Part shown: one piece after another, positions 16,864 through 24,761 of the stretch
Position numbering within the stretch: the first letter of the stretch is position 1
Layout of the letters: the number at the start of each line of letters is the position of its first letter
From: Nonomuraea zeae
GTDB lineage: Bacteria > Actinomycetota > Actinomycetes > Streptosporangiales > Streptosporangiaceae
Direction of reading: 5' to 3'
Length of the DNA stretch: 64,000 nucleotides
Assembly: GCF_005889725.1 (NCBI RefSeq)
Contig: NZ_VCKX01000006.1
Location: 47,802 to 111,801, forward strand
The notes under the pieces: generated by a model
The model's input: the letters and a program-made list of their open reading frames with translations, nothing else
What the model was told of the DNA's origin: nothing
Database searches by the model: none
Position numbers and translations under genes: made by a program

Positions 16864-17676
16864 TCAACGTGGTGCAGGCGGCGTTGAGCCTGCTCTCACC
16901 CAGGCGTGCAGCGGGACGTGATCAGACCACGTGCTCCGGGCATAATCGACGAAGCATTTCCGCAGGCGGCCCTCGCCGGCGAACACGTAATCAATCTTCC
17001 GCTTGCGGGTCACGTAGGTCCAGCGCCGGCGCGGGTCGCATTCGTCGCGGCCCTTGTAGGCCGCCGCGGCGTCGCGCGGCACAAGGTTGAGGTCGCCGCC
17101 GATCACACCCCGGCCGAGCTTGAACAGCTCGCGCAACTGGATGTGCCGGTAGGGCCTGCCCTTCTGCCTGTCGTCGTAGCTCGATCCCGACGAGAAGTGC
17201 GCGGTGCAGAACGCCCGGTCGGCCGTGCAGACGGCGTACCTGCGGGCTCCCCACGGCGGCGAGGTCAGCGCGTGCACGACGAGGCCGGTGTCCGCTCCGG
17301 CCACGGCCAGGGTGACGCTCAGCACCCCCCGCGGCCTGCCGTTTCTGTCGGGCAGGCACTGGTACGGGGAACCGTCCGAGTACATCAGCCCAGCCGACCG
17401 GACGCTCCAATTCCGGCCGGTACGGCGTTCGAGCTCGTGTTCCAGGTCGGCGTCGGCGTCCGTGCAGAACTCCTGAAGGAAGACCACGTCCGCCTCGGTC
17501 GCCAGCACTGCCACGTGCCAGGCCAGCTCGGCGTTCGAACGGCGAAAGAGCGCGCACCCAGCGTTGGTGCCCGCACAGACGTTCCACGTCATCACGTGGA
17601 GGAGAGGGGGCTGTGCCTGTACGGACAGGTTCGGGAACAACAGCCCGGCGATCACGAGCTGGCTGATCATCATCAC
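16864..17676 (-). CDS. Secreted endonuclease/exonuclease/phosphatase (EEP) family protein
   Basis: The EEP catalytic motifs are in order: TWNVCAG, FLQEFC (Glu), GGDLNLV (Asp and Asn) and WSDHVPL (Asp-His). This metal-dependent fold covers DNase I-like nucleases, sphingomyelinases and inositol phosphatases. GTG at 17676 follows GGAGGG by six bases and begins a signal peptide (MMISQLVIAGLLF...VQA); the frame is open to 17730. Several cysteines suggest extracellular disulfides. It is cargo of the tRNA-Thr element; a secreted nuclease or phospholipase role is inferred. 270 residues. Confidence 0.75.
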   Translation of the reverse strand: MMMISQLVIAGLLFPNLSVQAQPPLLHVMTWNVCAGTNAGCALFRRSNAELAWHVAVLATEADVVFLQEFCTDADADLEHELERRTGRNWSVRSAGLMYSDGSPYQCLPDRNGRPRGVLSVTLAVAGADTGLVVHALTSPPWGARRYAVCTADRAFCTAHFSSGSSYDDRQKGRPYRHIQLRELFKLGRGVIGGDLNLVPRDAAAAYKGRDECDPRRRWTYVTRKRKIDYVFAGEGRLRKCFVDYARSTWSDHVPLHAWVRAGSTPPAPR

Positions 17677-18081
17677 CGAGATCCCTCCACACATGATCCG
17701 AGCCGTCAAAAGACCGCTCAACCGGCACATCTGGCAACCAGGAGCTTATTGGTCTTCATGGGGTCAGACCCGGGCGTACGAGCTGCCGAGAGCCTCTTCT
17801 CATGCCAACCCGTCCCGGTTCTCTCCTGCTGATCAGCCCGATCAGGTGGGAAAAGCCTCACTGATGCCGTCGTGGACGTGCGAAAAGCGTAACTGCCGCG
17901 CCGCTTCCGGTGCTCGGGCCTGGCGGCCCTGCGCTCCGGGCCGGGTTGCCACCGGATAAGTGGGTTGCTGTGGTCTGCCGTACAGCAGGGAAGTACAGCA
18001 ACGCCGCCTCACGCAGCCTGATCGTCCCGTACGGCGTCACACGGTTGACCAGCGGCGCCAGGCCCCGACCACGATGCTTTG
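17677..18081. other. Gene-free right flank of the integrative element
   Basis: No credible gene is visible over about 400 bp between the EEP gene start and the right tRNA repeat. It contains the right putative integrase arm site (17980-17999). The minus-strand gene's promoter should lie in the first 100 bp. Confidence 0.5.
17980..17999. promoter_or_regulatory. Putative integrase arm-type site (right)
   Basis: GTACAGC-AGGGAA-GTACAGC matches the left site (14134-14153) except for one spacer base and has the same orientation. Together with the flanking tRNA repeats it outlines the element's attachment regions. Confidence 0.5.
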
Positions 18082-18180
18082 CTTCACTCGTAATGAAGGG
18101 CTCTGGGGTTCGAATCCCCAAGGCGGCTCCCAGTTCAAAGGCCCTTCCGGTTCGTCCGGGAGGGCCTTTTGCGTGGGCGT
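18082..18180 (+). repeat. Right direct repeat / attR: partial tRNA-Thr copy plus terminator
   Basis: This 99-bp copy of 14037-14135 starts at the anticodon stem (CTTCACTCGTAATGAAG) and includes the T arm, the acceptor 3' strand and the terminator. It lacks the 5' half of the tRNA, so it cannot be a functional tRNA gene. The distance between repeats gives an element of about 4.05 kb. Confidence 0.85.
18137..18170 (+). terminator. Duplicated tRNA-type terminator
   Basis: AAAGGCCCTTCCGG-TTCG-TCCGGGAGGGCCTTTT folds into a hairpin of about 11 bp with wobble pairs. It is the second copy of the tRNA-Thr terminator, carried by the attachment-site duplication. Confidence 0.75.
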
Positions 18181-18197
18181 GGAGGAGTGGAGTGCAG

Positions 18198-18345
18198 TCA
18201 CGGGTTCTCACCGTCGAGGCTGGTGGTGGGCTGGTCGAGGGCCTTCCGGGTCTCAAGGTGGCGATCTGCGTGTAGACGTTCATCGTGACCGGGATCCGCG
18301 AGTGCCGCAGGATGCGCATGGCCACGCGCGGGTGGACGTTGAGGG
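18198..18345 (-). pseudogene. C-terminal remnant of a second integrase
   Basis: The minus strand encodes HPRVAMRILRHSRIPVTMNV followed by YTQIA, nearly the same as the last catalytic segment of the integrase at 14153-15429. A frameshift lies near the end, and the final DGENP and stop are kept in another frame. It stands in the same position relative to the tRNA repeat as the full-length integrase does. It is therefore the left end of another, related element whose body has been deleted. Confidence 0.8.
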
Positions 18346-18528
18346 TGTCAGAGGCCCAGCAGCCTCGTTCGGGCAGTTGCTTCCACATGGCGGGCGGGCA
18401 GAGGACCGGCCGGGTGTAGGTCGGCACGGTACGGCGTCGAGGTGGCGTCGGCGGGGTGGGCGATCGTGGAGGGGCTGTTGTCCGACTTTCGGGCGTGCCT
18501 TTAGTGAGGGTCGGGCAGCGTCTTCGGT

Positions 18529-19143
18529 ATGAAGGGTGAAAGACGGACGAAGACCATCGTCGGCATCATTTTCGGTGGCTCGGCCTTGCTCGGGGTCGCG
18601 GCCTGCGGGGGCGCCGATACTCAGTCCGGTGCCGTCAAAGTGGCGCCCGCGGGGGGTGCTGCCGCCGGCCTCATGTCACCGTCGGGGCCGCCGGCTGACC
18701 CTAGTGAGGCGCCTGGCGATGCGGTGAGCCTTGAGAAGGTGAGTGCTGCGGCCACGAACGCCGTCAAGGACTCCACGGTGCTCTCGGTTCAGTCGGAGAA
18801 CGGTGGCCAGATCTGGGAGGTTCAGCTGGCCGGATCCGACGGCACAGAGCGGGTGCTGGAAGTGGACGCGTCTGGAAAGGTGGTCTCAGGGCCCAGGGTC
18901 AAGGACACCGGTAAGGAGGAGAAGTCCCGGGTTGTGGGCATCGCCAAGGATGCCAAGGTGACCTTCAAGGAGGCGGTGGAGAAGGTGGCCTCTTCGGTGC
19001 CGCAGGGCAAGATCATCCATATGAGTCTGGACAGGCACGACAACAACCTTCTTGTCTGGGATGTCGATGTCGTCACCTCGGACGGCGCGTGGCAGGGGGT
19101 CAAGGTCGATGCCAAGACCGGGACCGTGACCAAGAACGGCTAG
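18529..19143 (+). CDS. PepSY-domain lipoprotein
   Basis: A signal peptide with lipobox LGVAAC is followed by a low-complexity linker and two PepSY-like domains. The first is about residues 65-130 (VSAAATNAVKDSTVLSVQSE...WEVQLAGSDG) and the second about 145-204 (VTFKEAVEKVASSVPQGKII...VWDVDVVTSDG...VKVDAKTGTV). PepSY domains often inhibit or regulate secreted peptidases; no peptidase is adjacent. 204 residues, anchored on the outer face of the membrane. The upstream 180 bp show no gene. Confidence 0.85.
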   Translation: MKGERRTKTIVGIIFGGSALLGVAACGGADTQSGAVKVAPAGGAAAGLMSPSGPPADPSEAPGDAVSLEKVSAAATNAVKDSTVLSVQSENGGQIWEVQLAGSDGTERVLEVDASGKVVSGPRVKDTGKEEKSRVVGIAKDAKVTFKEAVEKVASSVPQGKIIHMSLDRHDNNLLVWDVDVVTSDGAWQGVKVDAKTGTVTKNG

Positions 19144-19375
19144 AGGAGCAGCGGAACTCGCGCTTGCTGCTGTGGCCTGTGGGTCGATCGTCGGGCCCGG
19201 GGTGTGGGGTAGACGCACTTCGGCGGACCGCTTCGTGTCCTGTAGGTGGTCGGTCGAACAGTGAGTTGCGTCGCGTCGGCTGCCGGCGAATGTAGGGGCG
19301 GTGGCGCGTGCTGTCGTTTCGCGAACGGGCCGAGCCCGGCTCCGTCCTTGAGGTGTGCGGGACGCGAGCGGGGGA

Positions 19376-19675
19376 TCAGATGTCGAGGAGTTCGACGGTT
19401 ACGCTCGCCACGTCTCCCGCGTCGAGACCTTCGGCCTCGCGTACGGTCCGCTTGATCGGTAGTGCGTAGCTGCCGCGTTCCTTGCTCGGGAAGATGGAGG
19501 TCTTCCAGCTGCTCCTGCCGATCGTGACCCGCACCCGCAGCGAGCCGAACCCGCGCCGCGACCCGCCGGTCATGTCCTGGATCGCCTCGGACTCATCGAC
19601 GGGCAGGCTGACGAAGGTCCAGCTGTCAGCCCGCCGGGCATCCCAGATCCACAACTCGGCATCGAAGACGACCAT
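19376..19675 (-). CDS. DUF1905 domain protein
   Basis: The 99-residue product (MVVFDAELWIWDARRADSWTF...) carries the DUF1905 signature: F-x-AELW, SW-x-FVSLP, GFGSLRVRVTIG, W-x-TS-IFPSKERGSYALPIK and an acidic end. These small beta-rich proteins are common in actinomycetes and have no established function. ATG at 19675; GTG codons just upstream are alternatives. It runs convergently to the PepSY gene and divergently from the secreted protein at 19766, with 90 bp between starts. Confidence 0.8.
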   Translation of the reverse strand: MVVFDAELWIWDARRADSWTFVSLPVDESEAIQDMTGGSRRGFGSLRVRVTIGRSSWKTSIFPSKERGSYALPIKRTVREAEGLDAGDVASVTVELLDI

Positions 19676-19765
19676 CACGGGCACAGCATGGCACGCGCCT
19701 CTGACATACCTGCGCCATACCGCCCCTTCCAATAATGGTGCTTCACGACCTACGGGAGGGACACC

Positions 19766-20185
19766 ATGAGGATTCTGCGTAACGTGGCTGTTGTCGCCGC
19801 CATGGGTCTGGCCACGTCGATCACGGCCGCGCCGGCCACGGCATCGGCCGACCAGTACCTTGTCGCACGCTGCAAGGACGGCAACTTCGGCATCGAGATC
19901 ACTGCCCGTTACCGGACGTCCGGGACGCATCACTTGTTCAACCAGTTGTCCTGGCGGATCGCCGGCAATGTCGGGAGCAAGAACACCGTCCGCTTCTATT
20001 TCATGCAGGACGCTCGGCCGGACATCGTGTTCAAGGCCTTCAACTATCAGGGCGGCAGGACGGGCTCGCGGAACGTCTGGGTGATGAGGCCGAAGGCGCA
20101 CCAGGTGTTCGTGAGATTCGGTGCCCGGTTCGACACGAGTGCCTCGTCCGGCCCGGGCTGCACGTACCAGACCCGTGGTATTTGA
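19766..20185 (+). CDS. Small secreted protein of unknown function
   Basis: A signal peptide ends near ATASADQ, leaving a mature domain of about 110 residues rich in aromatic and basic residues (YLVARCKDGNFGIEITARYR...). It has only two cysteines (ARCKDG and GPGCTYQ), which probably form a disulfide. GGGAGGG lies just upstream of the ATG. I do not recognise the family; a compact extracellular beta-fold is likely. Confidence 0.75.
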   Translation: MRILRNVAVVAAMGLATSITAAPATASADQYLVARCKDGNFGIEITARYRTSGTHHLFNQLSWRIAGNVGSKNTVRFYFMQDARPDIVFKAFNYQGGRTGSRNVWVMRPKAHQVFVRFGARFDTSASSGPGCTYQTRGI

Positions 20186-20219
20186 TCAGCGTGATGGGTC
20201 CCCCGTATCAGCTGCCTTT

Positions 20220-20702
20220 TCAGGGGCTGGAGTGTGCTCTCAAGTGTTTCAGCATTCGGTGGTAAATGGCCTTGCGGATGCGTTCCCTCAATCCGGCGAT
20301 CCGGAGGTGGTGCGGGCGCTTGGCGGTGGTGGGCTTTTTGGGGACGGTCACGTGCCGGGGGGCTTTGGCGGGTTGTATGCGTTGCTTCGCGGGTGCTGGG
20401 GGACTTTTCGCCTGCCGGGTTGATGCGGGGTTTGTTGCGGCGGTCGGCGTCGGGGTGGGTGGCGGTGGCTTCGGTGCTGGGAGTGCTGGGGGAATCGCAG
20501 CTTGCAGGGCCAGGGGTGGGTTCAGCGTGGCGGGTGGAATGGCGGGGCTGTGCGTTTGGATGGCGTGGCCGGCGGAAAAGCCGGCCCCGGCCCCGAATCC
20601 CATGGTGGCGGTGAGCACAAGTGCCATTCTGAGCGGCACACGGGCTCGTCTGGGGTTGGACGGTGCACTACGGATGAACGCGGACGGTGGAAATTCACAC
20701 AT
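20220..20702 (-). CDS. Putative membrane-anchored Pro/Ala-rich basic protein
   Basis: From the ATG at 20702 (GGGGGG upstream) the 160-residue product has one hydrophobic stretch (MALVLTATMGFGAGAGFSAG, about residues 25-45). A proline-rich low-complexity region and a very basic C-terminus (KRPHHLRIAGLRERIRKAIY) follow. No family is recognised. The composition could also arise in a chance frame, but signal plus ribosome-binding site favour a real gene. It overlaps no other gene and is convergent with the secreted protein upstream. Confidence 0.45.
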   Translation of the reverse strand: MCEFPPSAFIRSAPSNPRRARVPLRMALVLTATMGFGAGAGFSAGHAIQTHSPAIPPATLNPPLALQAAIPPALPAPKPPPPTPTPTAATNPASTRQAKSPPAPAKQRIQPAKAPRHVTVPKKPTTAKRPHHLRIAGLRERIRKAIYHRMLKHLRAHSSP

Positions 20703-20876
20703 CTTGCCCCCCGAGATCGTTCCCCCTTGAAGGTGCTGATCACAGCGCGCTGTGTTGCGTAGATCTCCGTATGTGACCTGGCCCAACCATCGTTTGAGAA
20801 CGTCCATACGAGACCGAAGCAAGAGTTTCACTCGGCTGCCGGTTCTTACCGGAATGTGAATCTCGGGGAGGGCACG

Positions 20877-21740
20877 TCAGCGGGTGGTCGGTGCCGGGAA
20901 AGCGGCGGCCGGGGCGGTGAGGCTGGACAGGAGCCGGAGCGAGGTGGCGGCGTCGGATCCGGGGGGCGCGCTGTAGATCATCAGCGTCAGGTCGGGGTCG
21001 TCGGGAGCCTTCATGGCGACGTAGTCGAGGGCGAGCTCGCCGAGCTGGGGGTGGGCGAAGCGCTTGCGGCCACGGGTTCTGCCACGGACGTTGTGGTCGG
21101 CCCACAGGCGGCGGAAGTCGGGGCTGCGCAGGGACAGGTCGCCGACCAGGCCGGCCAGCTGGGGGTCGTCGGGGTGGCGGCCGGCGTCCAGCCTGAGGTT
21201 GGCGACAGTGTCGCGGGCCTTGGTCAGCCAGTCGGGATACAGGTCCTTGGCGGCCTCGTCGAGGAAGACCAGGCGGGCCATGTTGCGCTCGGCCGCGGGC
21301 AGGGCGGCGAAATCGGTGATGAGGGCGCGGGCGAGGTCGTTCCAGGCGAGGATGTCCAGGCGGCGGCCGATGATGTAGGCGGGCACGCCGGCCAGGGCGT
21401 CAAGGGCCTGGCGTAGCTCCGGGCCGACCTGCTGGGGACGGCTGGGCCGCTTGCGGGTGGAGGCGGGCTTGGCCAGGTTGTGCAGGTGGCCGCGTTCGTC
21501 AGGGTCGAGGCGCAGCGCTTCGGCGACGGCGTCCAGGATGTCGGGCGAGACGTTGCGGGCCCGGCCCTGTTCCAGCCGGGTGTAGTAGTCGACGCTCACC
21601 CCGGCCAGCAGGGCCAGCTCCTCGCGCCGCAGACCGGGGACGCGCCGCTGGCCGCCGAAGCTCGTGGTCCCGACGTCGTCGGGGTGCAGGCGGGCGCGGC
21701 GAGCCTTGAGGAACTCGCTGAGCTGTTGGGCGCGATCCAT
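20877..21740 (-). CDS. XRE-family regulator with MmyB-like ligand domain
   Basis: The N-terminal HTH (residues about 10-80) contains RRVPGLRREELALLAGVSVDYYTRLEQGR, the hallmark of this family. The C-terminal domain (AYIIGRRLDILAWNDLARALITD, then RLVFLDEAAKDLYPDW) is the MmyB-like PAS-type ligand pocket, often lipid-binding. Such regulators usually control a divergent oxidoreductase gene; here the divergent neighbour encodes an ABM-domain protein starting 172 bp away. 287 residues. Confidence 0.9.
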   Translation of the reverse strand: MDRAQQLSEFLKARRARLHPDDVGTTSFGGQRRVPGLRREELALLAGVSVDYYTRLEQGRARNVSPDILDAVAEALRLDPDERGHLHNLAKPASTRKRPSRPQQVGPELRQALDALAGVPAYIIGRRLDILAWNDLARALITDFAALPAAERNMARLVFLDEAAKDLYPDWLTKARDTVANLRLDAGRHPDDPQLAGLVGDLSLRSPDFRRLWADHNVRGRTRGRKRFAHPQLGELALDYVAMKAPDDPDLTLMIYSAPPGSDAATSLRLLSSLTAPAAAFPAPTTR

Positions 21741-21911
21741 GTCGTTCAGTATTGCGATGTTTGGTGCTTTGTGCCTGGTCCTGTCAGACCCAGGCACGGC
21801 CTGCCGGGGTGGAACGGGGCTCTGGGTGGGCGGTGGCGGAGTGCGCAGGATGGACATCGTTCGCCTCGGCGGACACCGTCGATCGCAACCAGAGCAGGAG
21901 TCTTGAGCATC

Positions 21912-22211
21912 ATGCCGAACACGCTCACCATCGTGGCCACCTTCGTCGCCAAGCCTGGGGAGGAGGGGCGGCTGCGCGAGGAACTGACCGCCATGATCGC
22001 GCCGCCCCTGGAAGAAGAGGGGTGCCTGGGCTACCAGCCCTATGCTGACCCCGGCCGGCCTGGCCGGATGATCCTCCTGGAGGAGTGGACCGACGCTGCG
22101 GCGCTGGCGTACCACTTCACGTTGCCGCACTTCGAGCGCATTGCCGGGGTGCTGGAGGAGATCTTGGCCGAGCCGTTCGTGCTGCGTCGCCTGACCGATA
22201 TTCCGGCCTGA
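21912..22211 (+). CDS. Antibiotic biosynthesis monooxygenase (ABM) domain protein
   Basis: A dimeric ferredoxin-like alpha/beta-barrel protein of 99 residues: TIVATFVAKPGEEGRLREEL, GCLGYQPY, then ILLEEWTDAAALAYHFTLPHFERI. ABM proteins include quinol monooxygenases and stress-related enzymes acting without cofactor. AGGAG lies about 16 bp before the ATG. It is divergent from the MmyB-like regulator, its likely controller. Confidence 0.85.
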   Translation: MPNTLTIVATFVAKPGEEGRLREELTAMIAPPLEEEGCLGYQPYADPGRPGRMILLEEWTDAAALAYHFTLPHFERIAGVLEEILAEPFVLRRLTDIPA

Positions 22212-22396
22212 GGCACACCTTGTTCCGGGCGCGAGCGTGGCCGGGGAGGTGTGGCGGCCTCGGCTCCCTCCGGTGTGGATGGGGCCGTGGTCGTCGGCGC
22301 CCAGGGTGCGTGAGCGCGCGGTGGTGGACGTCCCTGCGTGGTGGTGCCGGGCGGGGCTAGCATCCGGCTCGGGGATCTCACCGGCAGGAGGCAGCG

Positions 22397-22702
22397 ATGA
22401 TCGCGAGGATCTGGCACGCGACCGCCACGGCAGAAGGGGCCGCCGCGTACGAGCGGCATTTCGCCGAGTCCGTCCTGCCGGCGCTGCGGAGCGTCGAAGG
22501 GCATCGGGGCGCGTACCTGTTGCGCCGCGACGGTGACGGCCAGGTCGAGCTCCAGGTCATGACCATGTGGGACTCGTGGGAGACGATCCAGGGGTTCGCC
22601 GGGGCGGAGGTCTCGCGTGCGGTGGTCGAGCCCGCCGCCGAGGCGGCTCTCACTGGATTTGATACGACGGTGAGCCATCACACCGTCGTCGCGAGCGGCT
22701 GA
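22397..22702 (+). CDS. ABM/dimeric alpha-beta barrel protein
   Basis: A 101-residue protein with ARIWHATATAEGAAAYERHF at the start and a middle EGHRGAYLLRRDGDGQVELQVMTMWDSWE. This resembles ABM-like proteins that start with a W-H motif, a common small stand-alone group. AGGAGG precedes the ATG. It is convergent with the GlxA regulator that follows after 27 bp. Confidence 0.75.
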   Translation: MIARIWHATATAEGAAAYERHFAESVLPALRSVEGHRGAYLLRRDGDGQVELQVMTMWDSWETIQGFAGAEVSRAVVEPAAEAALTGFDTTVSHHTVVASG

Positions 22703-22729
22703 GGCCGGCGGGCCGGGGTTCGGTGGGGC

Positions 22730-23701
22730 TCAGGTGTCGAAGGTGCGGCGGTACTCGGTGGGTGTCACGCCGACGTGCCGGGTGAAGTGGCGGCGCAGGT
22801 TGGTCGCCGTCCCCAGCCCGCTGCGCTCGCTGACCTTCTCGATCGGCAGGGAAGTGGTTTCGAGCAGCGTCTGCGCGTGGGCGATCCGCTGGTTGAGCAG
22901 CCACTTCAACGGGGTGGTGCCGGTGACCGACTGCAGGCGGCGGTAGAAGGTCCGGGTGCTCATCCCGGCGCGTCTGGCCAGCTCGTCGACGGTGAGCGGC
23001 TGGTCGAGGCGTTCGACGGCCCACTGGAGCACGGGGCCGAGGCTCTCGTCGTCCGTGACCGGGACGGACAGGTCGATGAACTGGGCCTGCCCGCCCGAGC
23101 GGTGGGCCGGGACGACCATCCGCCGGGCCAGCTGGTTGGCCACGTGCGCCCCCAGGTCGCAGCGGACCAGGTGGAGGCACAGGTCCAGCGCGGCTGACAT
23201 GCCGGCGCTGGTGAGCACGTCGCAGTCGTCGACGTAGAGCACCGAGTCGTCGACCTGCACCTTCGGGTAGCGCTTGGCCAGCTTCCCGGTGTACATCCAG
23301 TGCGTGGTGACCCGGCGGCCGTCCAGCAGGCCGGCTTCGGCCAGGGCGAAGGCGCCGCAGCACAGCGACACCATGCGCGCGCCCGCGTCGGCGGCCTGGC
23401 GTAGCGACTCGACCAGCCCCGGTGCGAACGGCTGGCCGTAGACGACCGCTTCCGGCACCGCGGCGACGATCACGGTGTCGGCGGCGGCCAGGTCGGTGAA
23501 ACGGTGGCGGGTGCGGAGGGAGAATCCCTGGTCGGCGACGGGGGCCGAGTCGGCCGTGCACACCCGCAGGTCGTACCAGGGGTCGGCCAGATCGGGCTGC
23601 GGCATGCCGAAAACCGAGCAGGGGATGGCGATCTCGTACAGATCCCACATGCATGCGCCTATGTCGCCCGCCATGGCGATCGCGACGGAGCCGGTTGTCA
23701 T
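22730..23701 (-). CDS. GlxA-family AraC-type transcriptional regulator
   Basis: The first 190 residues form a DJ-1/PfpI-like amidotransferase fold (VIVAAVPEAV; MVSLCCGAFALAEAGLLDGR with the nucleophile-elbow cysteine; TTHW). Residues about 220-323 form a double AraC HTH (LTVDELARRAGMSTRTFYRRLQ and VSERSGLGTATNLRRHFTRHVGVTPTEYR). GlxA-type proteins sense small metabolites; the target here is unknown, although the oxidoreductase 119 bp away in the divergent direction is a plausible one. 323 residues. Confidence 0.93.
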   Translation of the reverse strand: MTTGSVAIAMAGDIGACMWDLYEIAIPCSVFGMPQPDLADPWYDLRVCTADSAPVADQGFSLRTRHRFTDLAAADTVIVAAVPEAVVYGQPFAPGLVESLRQAADAGARMVSLCCGAFALAEAGLLDGRRVTTHWMYTGKLAKRYPKVQVDDSVLYVDDCDVLTSAGMSAALDLCLHLVRCDLGAHVANQLARRMVVPAHRSGGQAQFIDLSVPVTDDESLGPVLQWAVERLDQPLTVDELARRAGMSTRTFYRRLQSVTGTTPLKWLLNQRIAHAQTLLETTSLPIEKVSERSGLGTATNLRRHFTRHVGVTPTEYRRTFDT

Positions 23702-23819
23702 GACCGTAAGGGTATGGCAGGAAACGTTCGAAGATGGTCGCTCCTGCCACTGTTGAGGGTGGTCCAGCCGATGCGAGCGTGGTCAGCGGATACGGACCAC
23801 TGGTGCAAGGGGGCACAAG

Positions 23820-24707
23820 ATGCGCGAAATGTCGGAAGTCACGGTCATCGGACTGGGGTTGATGGGGCAGGCACTGGCCCAGGCGTTCCTGGCGAAGGGG
23901 CATGCCACGACCGTGTGGAACCGCTCGGCGGGCAAGGCCGAGCAGCTCGCCGCCCAGGGCGCGGTGCGCGCGGACTCGGCGCGGGCGGCGGCCGGGGCGA
24001 GCCCGCTGGTCGTGGTCTGCGTCTCGGACCACCAGGCCGTGCGCGAGCTGCTGGACCCGCTGGAGGACGTGCTCGCCGGCCGGGTGCTGGTCAACCTGAC
24101 CTCGGGTACGTCCGAGCAGGCCAGGGAGACGGCCCGCTGGGCGGAGCGGCGGGGGATCGACTACCTCGACGGTGTGATCATGGATGTTCCCCAGGGCATC
24201 GGCACGGCCGGCGCCGTGCTCTACTACAGCGGGCCGCGGCCGGCCTTCGACCGGCACGAGCCGACCCTGCGGAGCCTCGGCGAGGGCACCGTGTACCTGG
24301 GTGCCGACCACGGCCTGTCGTCGCTGTACGACATGGCGATGCTGACCATGATGTGGAGCATCCTGAACGGCTTCCTGCACGGCGCCGCCTTGCTGGGCAC
24401 GGCGGACGTGCCTGCCGCGACGTTCGCCCCCGCCGTGGTCAAGGGGATGTCCACCGTGGCCGAGTGGCTGCCGGGCTACGGGGCGCAGATCGACAGCGGC
24501 AAGTATCCGGCCCTGGACTCCACCGTGGACACCCATCTCGCGGCGATGGAGCACCTCGTCCACGAGAGCGAGGCCCTCGGCGTCAGCGCCGAGCTGCCCA
24601 GATTCGTCAAGGCTCTCGCCGACCGGGCGGTGGCCGGGGGACACGGCGGCGAGGGCTACGCGGCCATGATCGAGCTGTTCAGGCAGCCCGCCGCCGCCGG
24701 GGGATGA
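23820..24707 (+). CDS. NAD(P)-dependent oxidoreductase, imine-reductase-like
   Basis: The N-terminal Rossmann fold (VTVIGLGLMGQALAQAF, then WNRSAGKAEQL selecting NADP) belongs to the 6-phosphogluconate/beta-hydroxyacid dehydrogenase superfamily. The C-terminal part (LYDMAMLTMMWSILNGFLHG, then HLAAMEHLVHESEALGVSAELP) matches the imine reductase dimerisation domain; IREDs reduce cyclic imines. A tyrosine-aspartate pair occupies the usual catalytic stretch. ATG at 23820, or 23829 as an alternative. Divergent from the GlxA regulator. Confidence 0.88.
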   Translation: MREMSEVTVIGLGLMGQALAQAFLAKGHATTVWNRSAGKAEQLAAQGAVRADSARAAAGASPLVVVCVSDHQAVRELLDPLEDVLAGRVLVNLTSGTSEQARETARWAERRGIDYLDGVIMDVPQGIGTAGAVLYYSGPRPAFDRHEPTLRSLGEGTVYLGADHGLSSLYDMAMLTMMWSILNGFLHGAALLGTADVPAATFAPAVVKGMSTVAEWLPGYGAQIDSGKYPALDSTVDTHLAAMEHLVHESEALGVSAELPRFVKALADRAVAGGHGGEGYAAMIELFRQPAAAGG

Positions 24708-24761
24708 CCGGACGCGTACGAGAGGGTCGCCTGCGGCGGCAGGCCGTTCTACGGTGTGGCC

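Noticed and set aside
18082..18128. Second functional tRNA-Thr gene
   Set aside because: Only the 3' half is present; acceptor 5' strand and D arm are missing.
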